A DNA stretch of 64,000 bases, taken from Xanthobacter sp. YC-JY1. Its GTDB lineage: Bacteria > Pseudomonadota > Alphaproteobacteria > Rhizobiales > Xanthobacteraceae. Positions 18,290-28,637 of the stretch are shown here, piece after piece. Where the stretch lies: NCBI RefSeq assembly GCF_021730305.1, contig NZ_CP032674.1, positions 4,263,001 through 4,327,000 of the forward strand, read 5' to 3'. The position numbers were made by a program, and so were the translations under genes. The notes beneath the pieces were generated by a model, which searched no databases, was not told the DNA's origin, and saw only the letters and a program-made list of their open reading frames with translations. The stretch's first letter is position 1, and each line of letters opens with the position of its first letter.

Positions 18290-19312
18290 ATGATCCCTCG
18301 CCGTACGTTCCTTTCCACCCTCGCGGCCGGCGCCGCGCTGCTGTCCACCGCCGTCGGCGCGCTGCCGGCGCTCGCGGCTGATCCGGTGCCCGCCACGCTG
18401 CGCCTCAAGTGGCTGCCGCAGGCCCAGTTCGCCGGCTTCTACGTCGCCGTGGCCAAGGGCTACTACAAGGCCGAGGGCATCGACCTCACCATCAATCCGG
18501 GCGGCCCCAACATCCTCGCGGAAAACCTCGTCGCCACCGGCGCCGACACGTTCGGCCTCTCGGGCGGCCTCGACAGCGTGTTCGCCGCCCGCGACAAGGG
18601 CCTGCCGGTGGTGTGCGTCGGCATCTCCCACCAGATGACGCCCTTCGTCTTCGTGGCGCGCGCCGACGGCCCCATCAAGACCCTCCAGGACTTCAAGGGC
18701 AAGAAGGTCACCACCTGGTTCACCGGCGCGAACCACGTGCTCAAGGCGATGCTGACCAAGAACGGCATCGATCCCGCGCTGGTGGATATCCAGCCCCAGC
18801 AGGTGAGCGTGACGCCGTTCGTGGACGGGCAGGTCGATGTCATCACCGCCACGCGCTACAACGAGTACTACACGATCAAGACCCGCATGGGCGAAGAGAA
18901 GCTCCGCACCTTCGTGGCGGAGGATTCCGGCATCACCTTCCCGCGTGACACGCTGATCGTCTCGGAGACCACCGCCAAGGAGAAGCCGGAGCTGGTGAAG
19001 GCCTTCCTGCGCGCCTCCATCAAGGGCTGGAAGGATGCCTTCTCCGATCCCAAGGGCGCGGTGGACACCATCATGAAGGCCGCCCCCACGCTGGACCGCG
19101 CCCACCAGGAGTTCCAGCTCGCCGAGGCCGCCAAGCTGATGACGGCCGGCACGGTAAAGCAGAACGGCCTGTTCTGGATCGACATGGACGCGGTGAAGAT
19201 CACCCAGCAGCTCTTCCTCGACGCCAAGGTCATCTCCAAGCCCGTCGACCTCGACGCCACCTTCAACCGCTCCTTCCTCGAAGCCATCCCGGTGGCGGAC
19301 CGCCGTCCGTGA
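18290..19312 (+). CDS. ABC transporter substrate-binding protein, NMT1/THI5-like, Tat-exported
   Basis: A 340-residue periplasmic binding protein. The N terminus carries a twin-arginine motif PRRTFLST and a hydrophobic stretch ending ALPALA, about 28 residues. The mature part begins with LRLKWLPQAQFAGFYVAVAK, the hallmark of the NMT1/THI5-like group that includes binding proteins for thiamine-pyrimidine precursors, riboflavin and sulfonates. An aromatic-rich pocket is likely. GGAG lies about 10 bases before the ATG. Its stop overlaps the GTG of the permease gene. The ligand is unknown; a small heterocycle is plausible from the family. Confidence 0.88.
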   Translation: MIPRRTFLSTLAAGAALLSTAVGALPALAADPVPATLRLKWLPQAQFAGFYVAVAKGYYKAEGIDLTINPGGPNILAENLVATGADTFGLSGGLDSVFAARDKGLPVVCVGISHQMTPFVFVARADGPIKTLQDFKGKKVTTWFTGANHVLKAMLTKNGIDPALVDIQPQQVSVTPFVDGQVDVITATRYNEYYTIKTRMGEEKLRTFVAEDSGITFPRDTLIVSETTAKEKPELVKAFLRASIKGWKDAFSDPKGAVDTIMKAAPTLDRAHQEFQLAEAAKLMTAGTVKQNGLFWIDMDAVKITQQLFLDAKVISKPVDLDATFNRSFLEAIPVADRRP

Positions 19313-20115
19313 GCGCGGCAACCCTCCAGTCCCCGGCCGCACGGCCGGGGACCTCCCCGCTCGTCACGGCGCTCTTCCGCGCCGTGCGCGGGCTCGCCAC
19401 CCTCCTCGCCGTGCTGGCGGCGGTGGAGGGGCTCGTCGTCGTCCTCAACGTGAAGCCCTGGTACGTGCCGCGGCCGACCTTGGTGCTGAACGCCATCCTC
19501 GCGACGCCCGAGCCCTATGTGCAGGGCTTCCTGCGCACCCTCACCGAGACGCTGATGGGCTTCACCTCGGGGGCGATCTTCGGCGTGGGCATCGCCATCG
19601 TCTTCTTCCGCGCGCGGGTGCTGCGCGAACTCATCTTCCCGGTGTTCGTGGTCTCGCAGACCATCCCGGTCATCGCCTTCGGCGCGCTGGTGGTGCTGTG
19701 GTTCGGCAACACGCTCATCGCCAAGGCCGCAATCTCCTTCTACCTCACCTTCTTTCCGGTGACGGTGAACGCGCTGCTCGGCCTTGAGAGCGTGGACCCG
19801 CGCCAGGAGGCGCTGATGCGCTCCTTCGGCGCCAGCCGCTTCCAACTCCTCACCCGGCTGCAACTGCCAGCGGCGCTGCCGCAGATTTTCGTGGCGCTGC
19901 GCCTCGCCTCGGCGCTGTCGCTGGTGGGCGCCATCGTCGGCGAGTGGTTCGGCGACACGGTGGGCCTCGGCGTGCTGCTGCTTCAGGGCATGTACAACGA
20001 GAACGTCGTCGCCATCTGGGCCGCCATCGCCATGTGCGCGCTCTTGGGCACCGGCTTCTATGCCGTGGTTGCGGCGGCCGAGCGCGCCCTCGTCTTCTGG
20101 GGGGCCGAACAATGA
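19309..20115 (+). CDS. ABC transporter permease (first)
   Basis: A 268-residue inner-membrane protein with about six helices. The cytoplasmic EAA-type loop is SVDPRQEALMRSFGASRFQLL (about 162-182; shown in part), followed by LQLPAALPQIF. GTG start inside the stop of the binding-protein gene. It pairs with the next permease to form a heterodimeric channel of the SsuC/TauC/ThiX family. Confidence 0.9.
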   Translation: MSAATLQSPAARPGTSPLVTALFRAVRGLATLLAVLAAVEGLVVVLNVKPWYVPRPTLVLNAILATPEPYVQGFLRTLTETLMGFTSGAIFGVGIAIVFFRARVLRELIFPVFVVSQTIPVIAFGALVVLWFGNTLIAKAAISFYLTFFPVTVNALLGLESVDPRQEALMRSFGASRFQLLTRLQLPAALPQIFVALRLASALSLVGAIVGEWFGDTVGLGVLLLQGMYNENVVAIWAAIAMCALLGTGFYAVVAAAERALVFWGAEQ

Positions 20116-20864
20116 GCGCGCCCAAATCCTCCCGCGCGCTCCAGCGCGGCGCCCTCGGCATGGTCCTGCTGGTCGTCGCCTGGGAAGGCGTCGCCCGTGG
20201 CTTCAATCTGCCGGCCTATACGCTGCCCTCGGTTAGCGCCATCCTCGGCAGCATCTTCGACCACCGCTCGACCCTGTTCCTCGCTGGGGCCTACACCTTC
20301 GCCGAGGCGCTCTCGGGCTACGTCATCGGCGCGCTCATCGGCATCGGGCTGGCGGTGGTCATCACCCTCATCCCGATGACGCGCAACGCCATCGTGCCGG
20401 TGGCCACCTCCATCAATTCGGTGCCGGTGGTGGCGTGGTCGCCGCTCATCCTTCTGTGGTTCGGCATCGGCATGCCGTCGAAGGTGGTGATGGTGGCGCT
20501 CGCCGTCTCCTTCACCGTCTTCCTCTCGGCCCTCGCCGGCCTCGACCGGGTGGACCGCCGCTCCGTGGACCTGATGCGCTCGTTCGGGGCGGGGCGGCTC
20601 GCCATCCTGTTCCGCCTGCGCCTTCCCACCGCGCTGCCGCTGATCGCGGCGGGCCTGCGCGTCTCCACCGTGCGCGCGGTCATCGTCGCCATCGTCACCG
20701 AGATGCTGGGCGCCTATGACGGCCTCGGCTGGGTGATCTACCAGGCGGTGCTGCAGGTGGATTTCGTGAAGGTGTGGTCGGCCATCTTCATCGCCTCGGC
20801 CGCAAGCCTCGCCTTCTTCGGCCTCGTCGGCCTCGCCGAACGGCGGCTGGTGTTCTGGAAGTAG
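20112..20864 (+). CDS. ABC transporter permease (second)
   Basis: A 250-residue permease paralogous to the preceding gene, with which it overlaps by 4 bases (ATGA). About six helices. The ATPase-contacting loop is VDRRSVDLMRSFGAGRLAI (about 147-165), followed by LRLPTALPLIAAGLR. Two permeases, one ATPase and one binding protein complete the importer. The stop codon is 5 bases before the monooxygenase start. Confidence 0.9.
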   Translation: MSAPKSSRALQRGALGMVLLVVAWEGVARGFNLPAYTLPSVSAILGSIFDHRSTLFLAGAYTFAEALSGYVIGALIGIGLAVVITLIPMTRNAIVPVATSINSVPVVAWSPLILLWFGIGMPSKVVMVALAVSFTVFLSALAGLDRVDRRSVDLMRSFGAGRLAILFRLRLPTALPLIAAGLRVSTVRAVIVAIVTEMLGAYDGLGWVIYQAVLQVDFVKVWSAIFIASAASLAFFGLVGLAERRLVFWK

Positions 20865-20869
20865 AGATC

Positions 20870-22168
20870 ATGACCCGCAAGATGCATTTCGGCCTGTTCC
20901 TGCTGGGAACGGGGAGCCACATCGCCGGATGGCGCGTGCCGGGCGCCGTCGACACGTTCGAGGACATCGAGGCGGTGCGCCGCATCGCGGCCACCGCCGA
21001 GCGCGGGCTGTTCGACCTCATCTTCATGGGCGACAACCTCAACGCCGATCCGTCCGCGCACCCCTCCTACACCGCCCGCCTCGAACCGCTGACGCTGCTC
21101 TCCGCCGTCGCCGGCGCGACGAAGCACATCGGCCTCGGCGGCACGGTCTCCACCACCTATTCCGACCCCTATACGGTCGCCCGCGCCTTCGCCTCGCTGG
21201 ACCACATTTCCGGTGGCCGCGCGGTGTGGAACGCCGTCACCACCGCCGCCCCGGCCGCCGCCGCGAATTTCGGCACCCAGCATCCGGACCATTCCAAGCG
21301 CTACGAGATCGCCGGCGAATTCCTCGACGTGGTGAAGGGCCTGTGGGACTGCTGGGCGGACGACGCCATCGTCGCCAACCGGGAGACGGGCCTCTATATC
21401 GACCCCGCCAAGGTGAAGGCGCTCGACCATGAGGGCGAGTTCTTCAAGGTGAAGGGGCCGCTCAACATCTCCCGCGCGCCGCAGGGGCACCCCATCATCT
21501 CGCAGGCCGGCGGCTCGGAGCCCGGCCAGCAGCTCGCAGCGCGAACGGCGGACATCGTGTTCGCCGTGGTGCAGGACATGGCGGAGGCGCAGGCCGGCTA
21601 CAAGTCGCTGAAGGATCGCCTGCCCGCCCTCGGCCGCAAGCCCGAGGATGTCTGCGTGCTGCCGGGCGTGATGCCGGTGGTGGGCCGCACGGCACAGGAG
21701 GCGCGCGAGAAGCTCGCCGAGCTGATGCGCTTCGTGGACGCGAAGAACGCTCTGGGCATGCTCTCCGAGCGCTTCGGCACGGACATGAGCGCCTACGACC
21801 TCGACGGCCCCATCCCGGACCTGCCCGAGGCCGACACCTACAAGTCGTTCACCGGCGTCATGCTGGCCAAGGCCAAGCGCGAGGGCGGCACCCTGCGCGA
21901 CGTCTACAACATGGTCGCCGCCGCCCGCGGCCACTGGGTGCTGGTGGGCTCGGCGGAGGAGGTGGCCGACACGCTCCAGCTCTGGTTCGAGAGCGGGGCT
22001 GCGGATGGATTCAACGTGATGCCGCCCTATTTCCCCGACGCGTTCGACGATTTCGTCGATCTGGTCATCCCGATCCTGCAGGAGCGCGGCCTGTTCCGCA
22101 CCGCCTATGAGGGACCGACCCTGCGCCACCTGCTGGGACTGGAGCGGCCGGCCAATCCCAATTTCTGA
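20870..22168 (+). CDS. FMN-dependent luciferase-like monooxygenase, NtaA/SnaA/DszA type
   Basis: A 432-residue flavin monooxygenase of the bacterial-luciferase superfamily. Landmarks are MHFGLFLLGTGSHIAGWR at the start, AERGLFDLIFMGDN (about 42-55), STTYSDPYTVARAFASLDHI (about 94-113), SGGRAVWNAVTT (about 114-125) and GSEPGQQLAARTADIVF (about 211-227). The family uses reduced FMN from a separate reductase to oxidise nitrilotriacetate, EDTA, dibenzothiophene sulfone and similar compounds, and relatives such as RutA open pyrimidine rings. No flavin reductase is adjacent. Last gene of the plus arm, so it probably attacks the imported compound first. Confidence 0.88.
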   Translation: MTRKMHFGLFLLGTGSHIAGWRVPGAVDTFEDIEAVRRIAATAERGLFDLIFMGDNLNADPSAHPSYTARLEPLTLLSAVAGATKHIGLGGTVSTTYSDPYTVARAFASLDHISGGRAVWNAVTTAAPAAAANFGTQHPDHSKRYEIAGEFLDVVKGLWDCWADDAIVANRETGLYIDPAKVKALDHEGEFFKVKGPLNISRAPQGHPIISQAGGSEPGQQLAARTADIVFAVVQDMAEAQAGYKSLKDRLPALGRKPEDVCVLPGVMPVVGRTAQEAREKLAELMRFVDAKNALGMLSERFGTDMSAYDLDGPIPDLPEADTYKSFTGVMLAKAKREGGTLRDVYNMVAAARGHWVLVGSAEEVADTLQLWFESGAADGFNVMPPYFPDAFDDFVDLVIPILQERGLFRTAYEGPTLRHLLGLERPANPNF

Positions 22169-22191
22169 GCCGGGGCTGGCCTTTCCTTCGC

Positions 22192-22224
22192 CGCGGTGAT
22201 GGGCCAAACAAGTCCGTCACCGCG
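22192..22224 (+). terminator. Hairpin after the monooxygenase gene
   Basis: CGCGGTGA (22192-22199) and TCACCGCG (22217-22224) form a perfect 8-bp stem 24 bases after the monooxygenase stop. There is no T run, so it may be a Rho-aided terminator or a transcript-protecting hairpin at the end of the ABC operon. Confidence 0.4.
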
Positions 22225-22239
22225 CCCCAGGGATCGCCC

Positions 22240-22641
22240 ATGTCCTCCGTTCCTCCCCCCATGCTGCTCTCTTGGCTCCGGCCGGGAGGGCCGGTGCTGA
22301 AGGTGCTCGCCGCCACCTGCTGCCTCGTCATCACCGTGCTGTCGCTGCTGCCGGGGAACGAGCGTCCGCACACCGGCTATTCCGGCAACATGGAGCACGT
22401 CGCCGCCTATATCGGCACCGCCGGCTTCGTCGCGCTGGCGCTGCTACGATGGCGCGTAGCGACGATCGTCTTCGCCTTCTCGGCGGCGTCCGCCTTCTTC
22501 GAGATCTGCCAGATCTGGATTCCCGGCCGGACATCATTGGTGGAAAACTGGGTCGCCAGCACGCTCGGCGCGTTCGTCGGCGCCGTCGCCGCGCGCTTTA
22601 TCGTGCTGCCTCTGATGCAGGCGTGGCTCGCCCGCCGCTAA
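22240..22641 (+). CDS. VanZ-like small membrane protein
   Basis: A 133-residue protein with about four hydrophobic segments (about 19-38, 52-66, 70-86 and 103-125). Typical VanZ-like landmarks are LSLLPGNERP, NMEHVAAYIGTAGF and FFEICQIWIPGRTSLVENWVAS (about 86-107; shown in part). VanZ proteins are small membrane proteins of unclear function, some tied to glycopeptide resistance. It stands alone after the monooxygenase operon and converges with the PCuAC gene. Confidence 0.78.
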   Translation: MSSVPPPMLLSWLRPGGPVLKVLAATCCLVITVLSLLPGNERPHTGYSGNMEHVAAYIGTAGFVALALLRWRVATIVFAFSAASAFFEICQIWIPGRTSLVENWVASTLGAFVGAVAARFIVLPLMQAWLARR

Positions 22642-22656
22642 GAGCGGGCACGCCGC

Positions 22657-23203
22657 TCACTGCCCCAGCGGGTGGTGCATCTTGTCGATGGCGGTCGCGC
22701 CGATGGCCTTCGATCTTGTACTGGATCTTGACCTTGCCGGCCTTCTCGAAAGTCAGCGTGGCGTCCATCATCTCACCCTCCTTGAGCTGCTCCTTCAGGT
22801 CGATGAAGACGAGGTGATGGCTGCTTGGCTCGAGCACGAGGGTGCCGCCGGCCGGAATCTCCAGCCCGCCCTTGATGGGCATCATGCGCATCAGGCCATC
22901 CTTCATGGTCATCTCCTGCAGTTCCACGCGCCGGGTGAAGGGCGCGAAGGCGGAGACCAGGCGGTCGGGCGTCGTGCCGGAATTGTGGATGGCGACATAG
23001 CCGGCCCCCATGTCCGAGCCGAGCGGGGTCGCCCGCGCCCAGGGGTGGTCGATGAGCAGGTCGCCGACCTTGTATTCATGGGCCAGAAGCTGCTGCGCCG
23101 AGACGAGCAGCAGGCAGAGCGCGAAGAGCGTCGCGGCAAGGATTTCCTCGCCATAGAAGCGGCCAGCCAAGCGGCTGCGCCGCGGGTGCGGACGTTGGGT
23201 CAT
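22657..23203 (-). CDS. PCu(A)C-type periplasmic copper chaperone, with apparent frameshift near 22707
   Basis: A periplasmic copper-binding cupredoxin-like protein that would deliver copper to oxidases. The N terminus has a hydrophobic export segment (about 20-41, ATLFALCLLLVSAQQLLA). The domain is recognised by DHPWARATPLGSDMGAGYVA, HNSGTTPDRLVSAFAPF and VELQEMTMKDGLMRMMPI. The copper motif is normally HxM in this last stretch; here His is Gln. After KIE the open frame turns into an unlikely basic tail and runs to 22598. Removing one G of the GG at 22707-22708 restores AIGATAIDKMHHPLGQ and a stop at 22657. The strong ribosome site GGAGGAAAC precedes the ATG at 23203. A real mutation or a sequencing error are both possible. 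Confidence 0.8.
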
Positions 23204-23305
23204 GTTTCCTCCGGAAATGCGATCCGCCTTGGCGGACGTGTGCGTCTGGTCGGCGGCCGAGGCGGTGAACGCCTCAGGCCCAGGAAGCCTCGAGCGCAGG
23301 TCGCA

Positions 23306-23665
23306 TCAGGCCGGGGGCGCGCGAGCCGGAGGGAGCGGTCGCGCCGGTGCCAGTCGGACGGCGACGCCATCGCCGCTCCCACGGACCGGCGCAGCGTGAC
23401 CTTCAGGCAGGTGCGGCGCTGGCGGCGGCGGGCCTTCCAGCGCGTCAAGGATAAGGCAGGCGCCGATGCAGCAATCGTCGGCGGAGATCGCGTGGCCGGA
23501 CACCCCGCCACTGTCCACATGCGCCGCCGAGACCGCGCAGAGCGTGCCCTCGCCCGTGCCGGCAACGGCCCCACCCGCCAGCCCCGCCAGTAGCAGCTGA
23601 AGGACCAGCACATAGGCGCTCAGGATCGCAATCGTCACGCGCGAGGCGGGACGCGGGGCTGCCAT
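23306..23665 (-). CDS. DUF2946-like small exported protein
   Basis: A 119-residue protein with an N-terminal hydrophobic segment (about 10-30, [20 protein letters not shown]), then LCAVSA, the cysteine cluster [10 protein letters not shown] (about 62-71) and a Pro-rich tail ending ARAPPA. These features resemble the DUF2946 group, often found beside copper or PCuAC genes. ATG 23665 is preceded by GAGG about 9 bases upstream; an in-frame ATG at 23722 is possible. It is 102 bp upstream of the PCuAC gene on the same strand and divergent from the COG0523 gene. A role in metal handling is inferred from context only. Confidence 0.65.
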   Translation of the reverse strand: MAAPRPASRVTIAILSAYVLVLQLLLAGLAGGAVAGTGEGTLCAVSAAHVDSGGVSGHAISADDCCIGACLILDALEGPPPPAPHLPEGHAAPVRGSGDGVAVRLAPARPLPPARAPPA

Positions 23666-23787
23666 GTTGGAGGCCTCAGGCGGCGCAAATCGCGCACGAA
23701 TCGAGCTTGCCATCGTCTTCAACAGACGAAAAGCACCGTCGTTACGGCACCTTGCTGCGCGCCTTGACGCACGCCCGGATCGCTTTA

Positions 23788-23804
23788 TTGATACATTATA
23801 TCAA
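23788..23804. promoter_or_regulatory. Candidate Zur (zinc uptake regulator) operator
   Basis: TTGATA-CATTA-TATCAA is a perfect 6-bp inverted repeat in an AT-rich island between the divergent DUF2946-like gene and the ZigA-type GTPase gene, 44 bp before the latter's start. Zur boxes are AT-rich palindromes of similar size, and genes of this GTPase class are usual Zur targets. Inference. Confidence 0.45.
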
Positions 23805-23847
23805 TTCTTGCGCGCATCATGTGTGCGCCTGTGTCCGGAGCCTGCCC

Positions 23848-25086
<1,239 letters not shown>

Positions 25087-25099
25087 GCCCAACGAAACA

Positions 25100-25122
25100 G
25101 GGAGGGACCTGAGGCCCCTCCC
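25100..25122. terminator. Hairpin between convergent genes
   Basis: GGGAGGG (25100-25106) and CCCTCCC (25116-25122) form a 7-bp GC stem with a 9-base loop in the 43-bp gap between the converging COG0523 and mmsA genes. Only a short pyrimidine tract follows. A bidirectional terminator is plausible. Confidence 0.45.
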
Positions 25123-25129
25123 CTTTCGC

Positions 25130-26629
<1,500 letters not shown>

Positions 26630-26641
26630 GATGCGCCTCCC

Positions 26642-26673
26642 GTTTGAATTGCCTCCGTGATGGCGCTTCAAAC
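26642..26673. promoter_or_regulatory. Inverted repeat in the mmsA / lysR intergenic region
   Basis: GTTTGAA (26642-26648) and TTCAAAC (26667-26673) are 7-bp inverted arms separated by 18 bp, 13 bp before mmsA. TGCTATAGT (26686-26694) is a likely extended -10 for the LysR gene. The repeat may be the LysR binding site or an mmsA leader hairpin. Confidence 0.35.
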
Positions 26674-26725
26674 GACGCGCAGCAATGCTATAGTCCGAGC
26701 AGCTGTTGTGCGAAAATTGTAGCCC

Positions 26726-27628
26726 ATGAATCTCCCCCTCGACTGGGACCACCTGCGCGTCTTCCTCGCTGTCGCCCGGCGCGGGCAATTGCTGGCCGCC
26801 GCACGGCAGCTGGCGCTGAACCACGCCACCATCGCCCGCCGGCTCGATGCGCTGGAGGCGGCGCTGGGCAGCCCGCTGTTCGACCGCCGCCCCACCGGCT
26901 GCGTCCTCACCCAGGCGGGCGAGCGGCTGATGCCGGCGGCGGAACGGGTGGAGGCGGAGATGCTGGGCATCGCCGAGCGCTTCCGCAAGGAGGAGGCCGA
27001 GGTCTCCGGCACCGTGCGCATCGGCGCGCCGGACGGGCTCGGCAATTATTTCCTCGCCGCCGAGCTGGGGCGGCTCGCGCTGCTCCATCCCCATCTGGTG
27101 GTGGAGCTGGTGCCGCTGCCGCGCACCTTCTCCCTCTCCCGGCGCGAGGCGGACCTCGCCATCGTGCTCGACCGGCCCACCGAGGGCCGCCTCACCGTCT
27201 CGCGCCTCACCGACTACACGCTGGGCGCCTATGCCGCCGCCAGCTACATCGCCGCTTTTGGCGCGCCGGAGAGCGAGGCGGACCTTGCCGGCCGGCGGGT
27301 GGTAACTGGGGTGGAAGACCTCGCCTATGCCTCGGCGCTGGATTATTCCGGCGTGCTGGAGAAGCACGGCGGCCAGCCCTTCCGCTGCGCCAGCGTCACC
27401 GGCCAGATGGAGGCGGTGCGCTCCGGCGCCGGCATCGGCGTGCTGCACGATTTTGCCGCCGCCTATTATGGCGACGCGCTGGTGCGCATCCTGCCGCGCA
27501 TCGCCTTCCGCCGCAGCTATTTCCTGCTCGCCCATCCCGACACGGTGGAGGTGCGCCGCATCGCCACCGTGCGCGCCTTCCTCGCCCGCCGCTTCCGCGA
27601 GGAACGCGCCCGCTTCATCGCCGAATGA
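26726..27628 (+). CDS. LysR family regulator (first of paralogous pair)
   Basis: A 300-residue LysR-type regulator. Residues about 6-66 form the winged helix ([41 protein letters not shown]). Residues about 92-295 form the two-lobed effector domain, starting [20 protein letters not shown]. It is divergent from mmsA, 96 bp apart, so mmsA is the likely target. Its protein is clearly paralogous to the LysR gene at 27615: GAPDGLG versus [23 protein letters not shown] versus [20 protein letters not shown] and LTDYTL in both. The two genes meet tail to tail with a 14-bp overlap. Confidence 0.9.
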   Translation: MNLPLDWDHLRVFLAVARRGQLLAAARQLALNHATIARRLDALEAALGSPLFDRRPTGCVLTQAGERLMPAAERVEAEMLGIAERFRKEEAEVSGTVRIGAPDGLGNYFLAAELGRLALLHPHLVVELVPLPRTFSLSRREADLAIVLDRPTEGRLTVSRLTDYTLGAYAAASYIAAFGAPESEADLAGRRVVTGVEDLAYASALDYSGVLEKHGGQPFRCASVTGQMEAVRSGAGIGVLHDFAAAYYGDALVRILPRIAFRRSYFLLAHPDTVEVRRIATVRAFLARRFREERARFIAE

Positions 27629-28508
27629 ACTGCGCGCGGTCCGCCCGAACGGCGGCGGTGATGGCATCGAGCACCGCCCGCACCCGGGCGAGGTGGGCGA
27701 GATCGTCATGCACGGAGAGCCAGTAGCTGCGGGTGAGGCGCACCTGCTCGTCCAGCAGCGGCAGAAGGTTCTTATGGGGCGCCGCGAGGAAGGCCGGCAG
27801 CACGCCGATGGCGGCGCCGGAGAGCACCGCATTCACCTGCGCGATGACGCTGGTGGAGCGGATGACCGGCTTCAGCTCCACCCCCGGCCCCAATTGCGAG
27901 AAGTCGAGGGCGCGGGTGAAGAGCAGTTCCGGGATGTAGCCGGCGAGCACGTGGTCCTTCAGGTTATCCACCGTTGCCGGCCGCCCGCGCCGGTCGAGAT
28001 AGGCCTGCGTGCCGTAGAGCTGCAGCGTGTAGTCGGTGAGCTTGCGCACCCTGACCTGCCCGGCGATGGGGCGGTCCAGCGTGATGGCGATGTCCACCTC
28101 CCGGCTCGCCAGCGAATAGGACCGCGGCAGGGCGACCAGCTCCGTCTCCAGCTTCGGATTGTCGGCCGAGAGCGCGGCGAGCCGCGCCGCGAGATAGCCC
28201 ACCCCCAGCCCCTCCGGCGCGCCCACGCGCACCCGCCCCGTGGGCTGGCGCTCGCCCTCGCCGAGGCCGGTGATCTTGCGCAGCACGAGGGATTCCATCT
28301 CCTCCGCCGCCTGCGCCAGCTTCTGCCCCTCCTCGGTGATGAGGGTCCGCCGCCCGGCGCGGGTGACGAGGGGGGCGCCCACCGCCGCCTCCAGCCGCGC
28401 GACCCGCCGGCCCACCGTGGTATCGTCCAGCCCCAGCGCCCGCCCGGCGCCGGCCATGCGCCCGGTGCGGACAAGCTGGAGGAAGATGCGCAGGTCGTCC
28501 CAATCCAT
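27615..28508 (-). CDS. LysR family regulator (second of paralogous pair)
   Basis: A 297-residue LysR-type regulator with the winged helix at about residues 3-62 ([40 protein letters not shown]) and effector domain from about residue 90. It is paralogous to the converging LysR gene. It is divergent from the GMC oxidoreductase gene, with a perfect 24-bp inverted repeat between them, so it probably controls that gene and itself. The effector may be a small acid or aldehyde related to the one sensed by its paralogue. This is inference from layout. Confidence 0.9.
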   Translation of the reverse strand: MDWDDLRIFLQLVRTGRMAGAGRALGLDDTTVGRRVARLEAAVGAPLVTRAGRRTLITEEGQKLAQAAEEMESLVLRKITGLGEGERQPTGRVRVGAPEGLGVGYLAARLAALSADNPKLETELVALPRSYSLASREVDIAITLDRPIAGQVRVRKLTDYTLQLYGTQAYLDRRGRPATVDNLKDHVLAGYIPELLFTRALDFSQLGPGVELKPVIRSTSVIAQVNAVLSGAAIGVLPAFLAAPHKNLLPLLDEQVRLTRSYWLSVHDDLAHLARVRAVLDAITAAVRADRAQFIRR

Positions 28509-28538
28509 GATGCGGTGAAGTCCCTGCGGGTATTGAGG

Positions 28539-28562
28539 CCATCCTGCAAAAATGCAGGATGG
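28539..28562. promoter_or_regulatory. Perfect inverted repeat, candidate LysR operator
   Basis: CCATCCTGCA-AAAA-TGCAGGATGG has 10-bp perfect arms. It lies 31 bp before the LysR gene start and 76 bp before the GMC gene start, the usual place for a LysR recognition site that serves both. The protein frame through it is not credible, so it is intergenic. Confidence 0.55.
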
Positions 28563-28637
28563 ATCGGAAACTATCGTCCTTGCGTGCAGAAATCCAAGCT
28601 GGGATCACCAGCGGAGAGAAACAAGCGGGAGGCGCCG

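Noticed and set aside
23200-23613. Arg-rich minus-strand frame of 137 codons
   Set aside because: It overlaps the DUF2946-like frame, which has a signal segment and a Cys cluster. The Arg-rich frame looks like out-of-frame noise.
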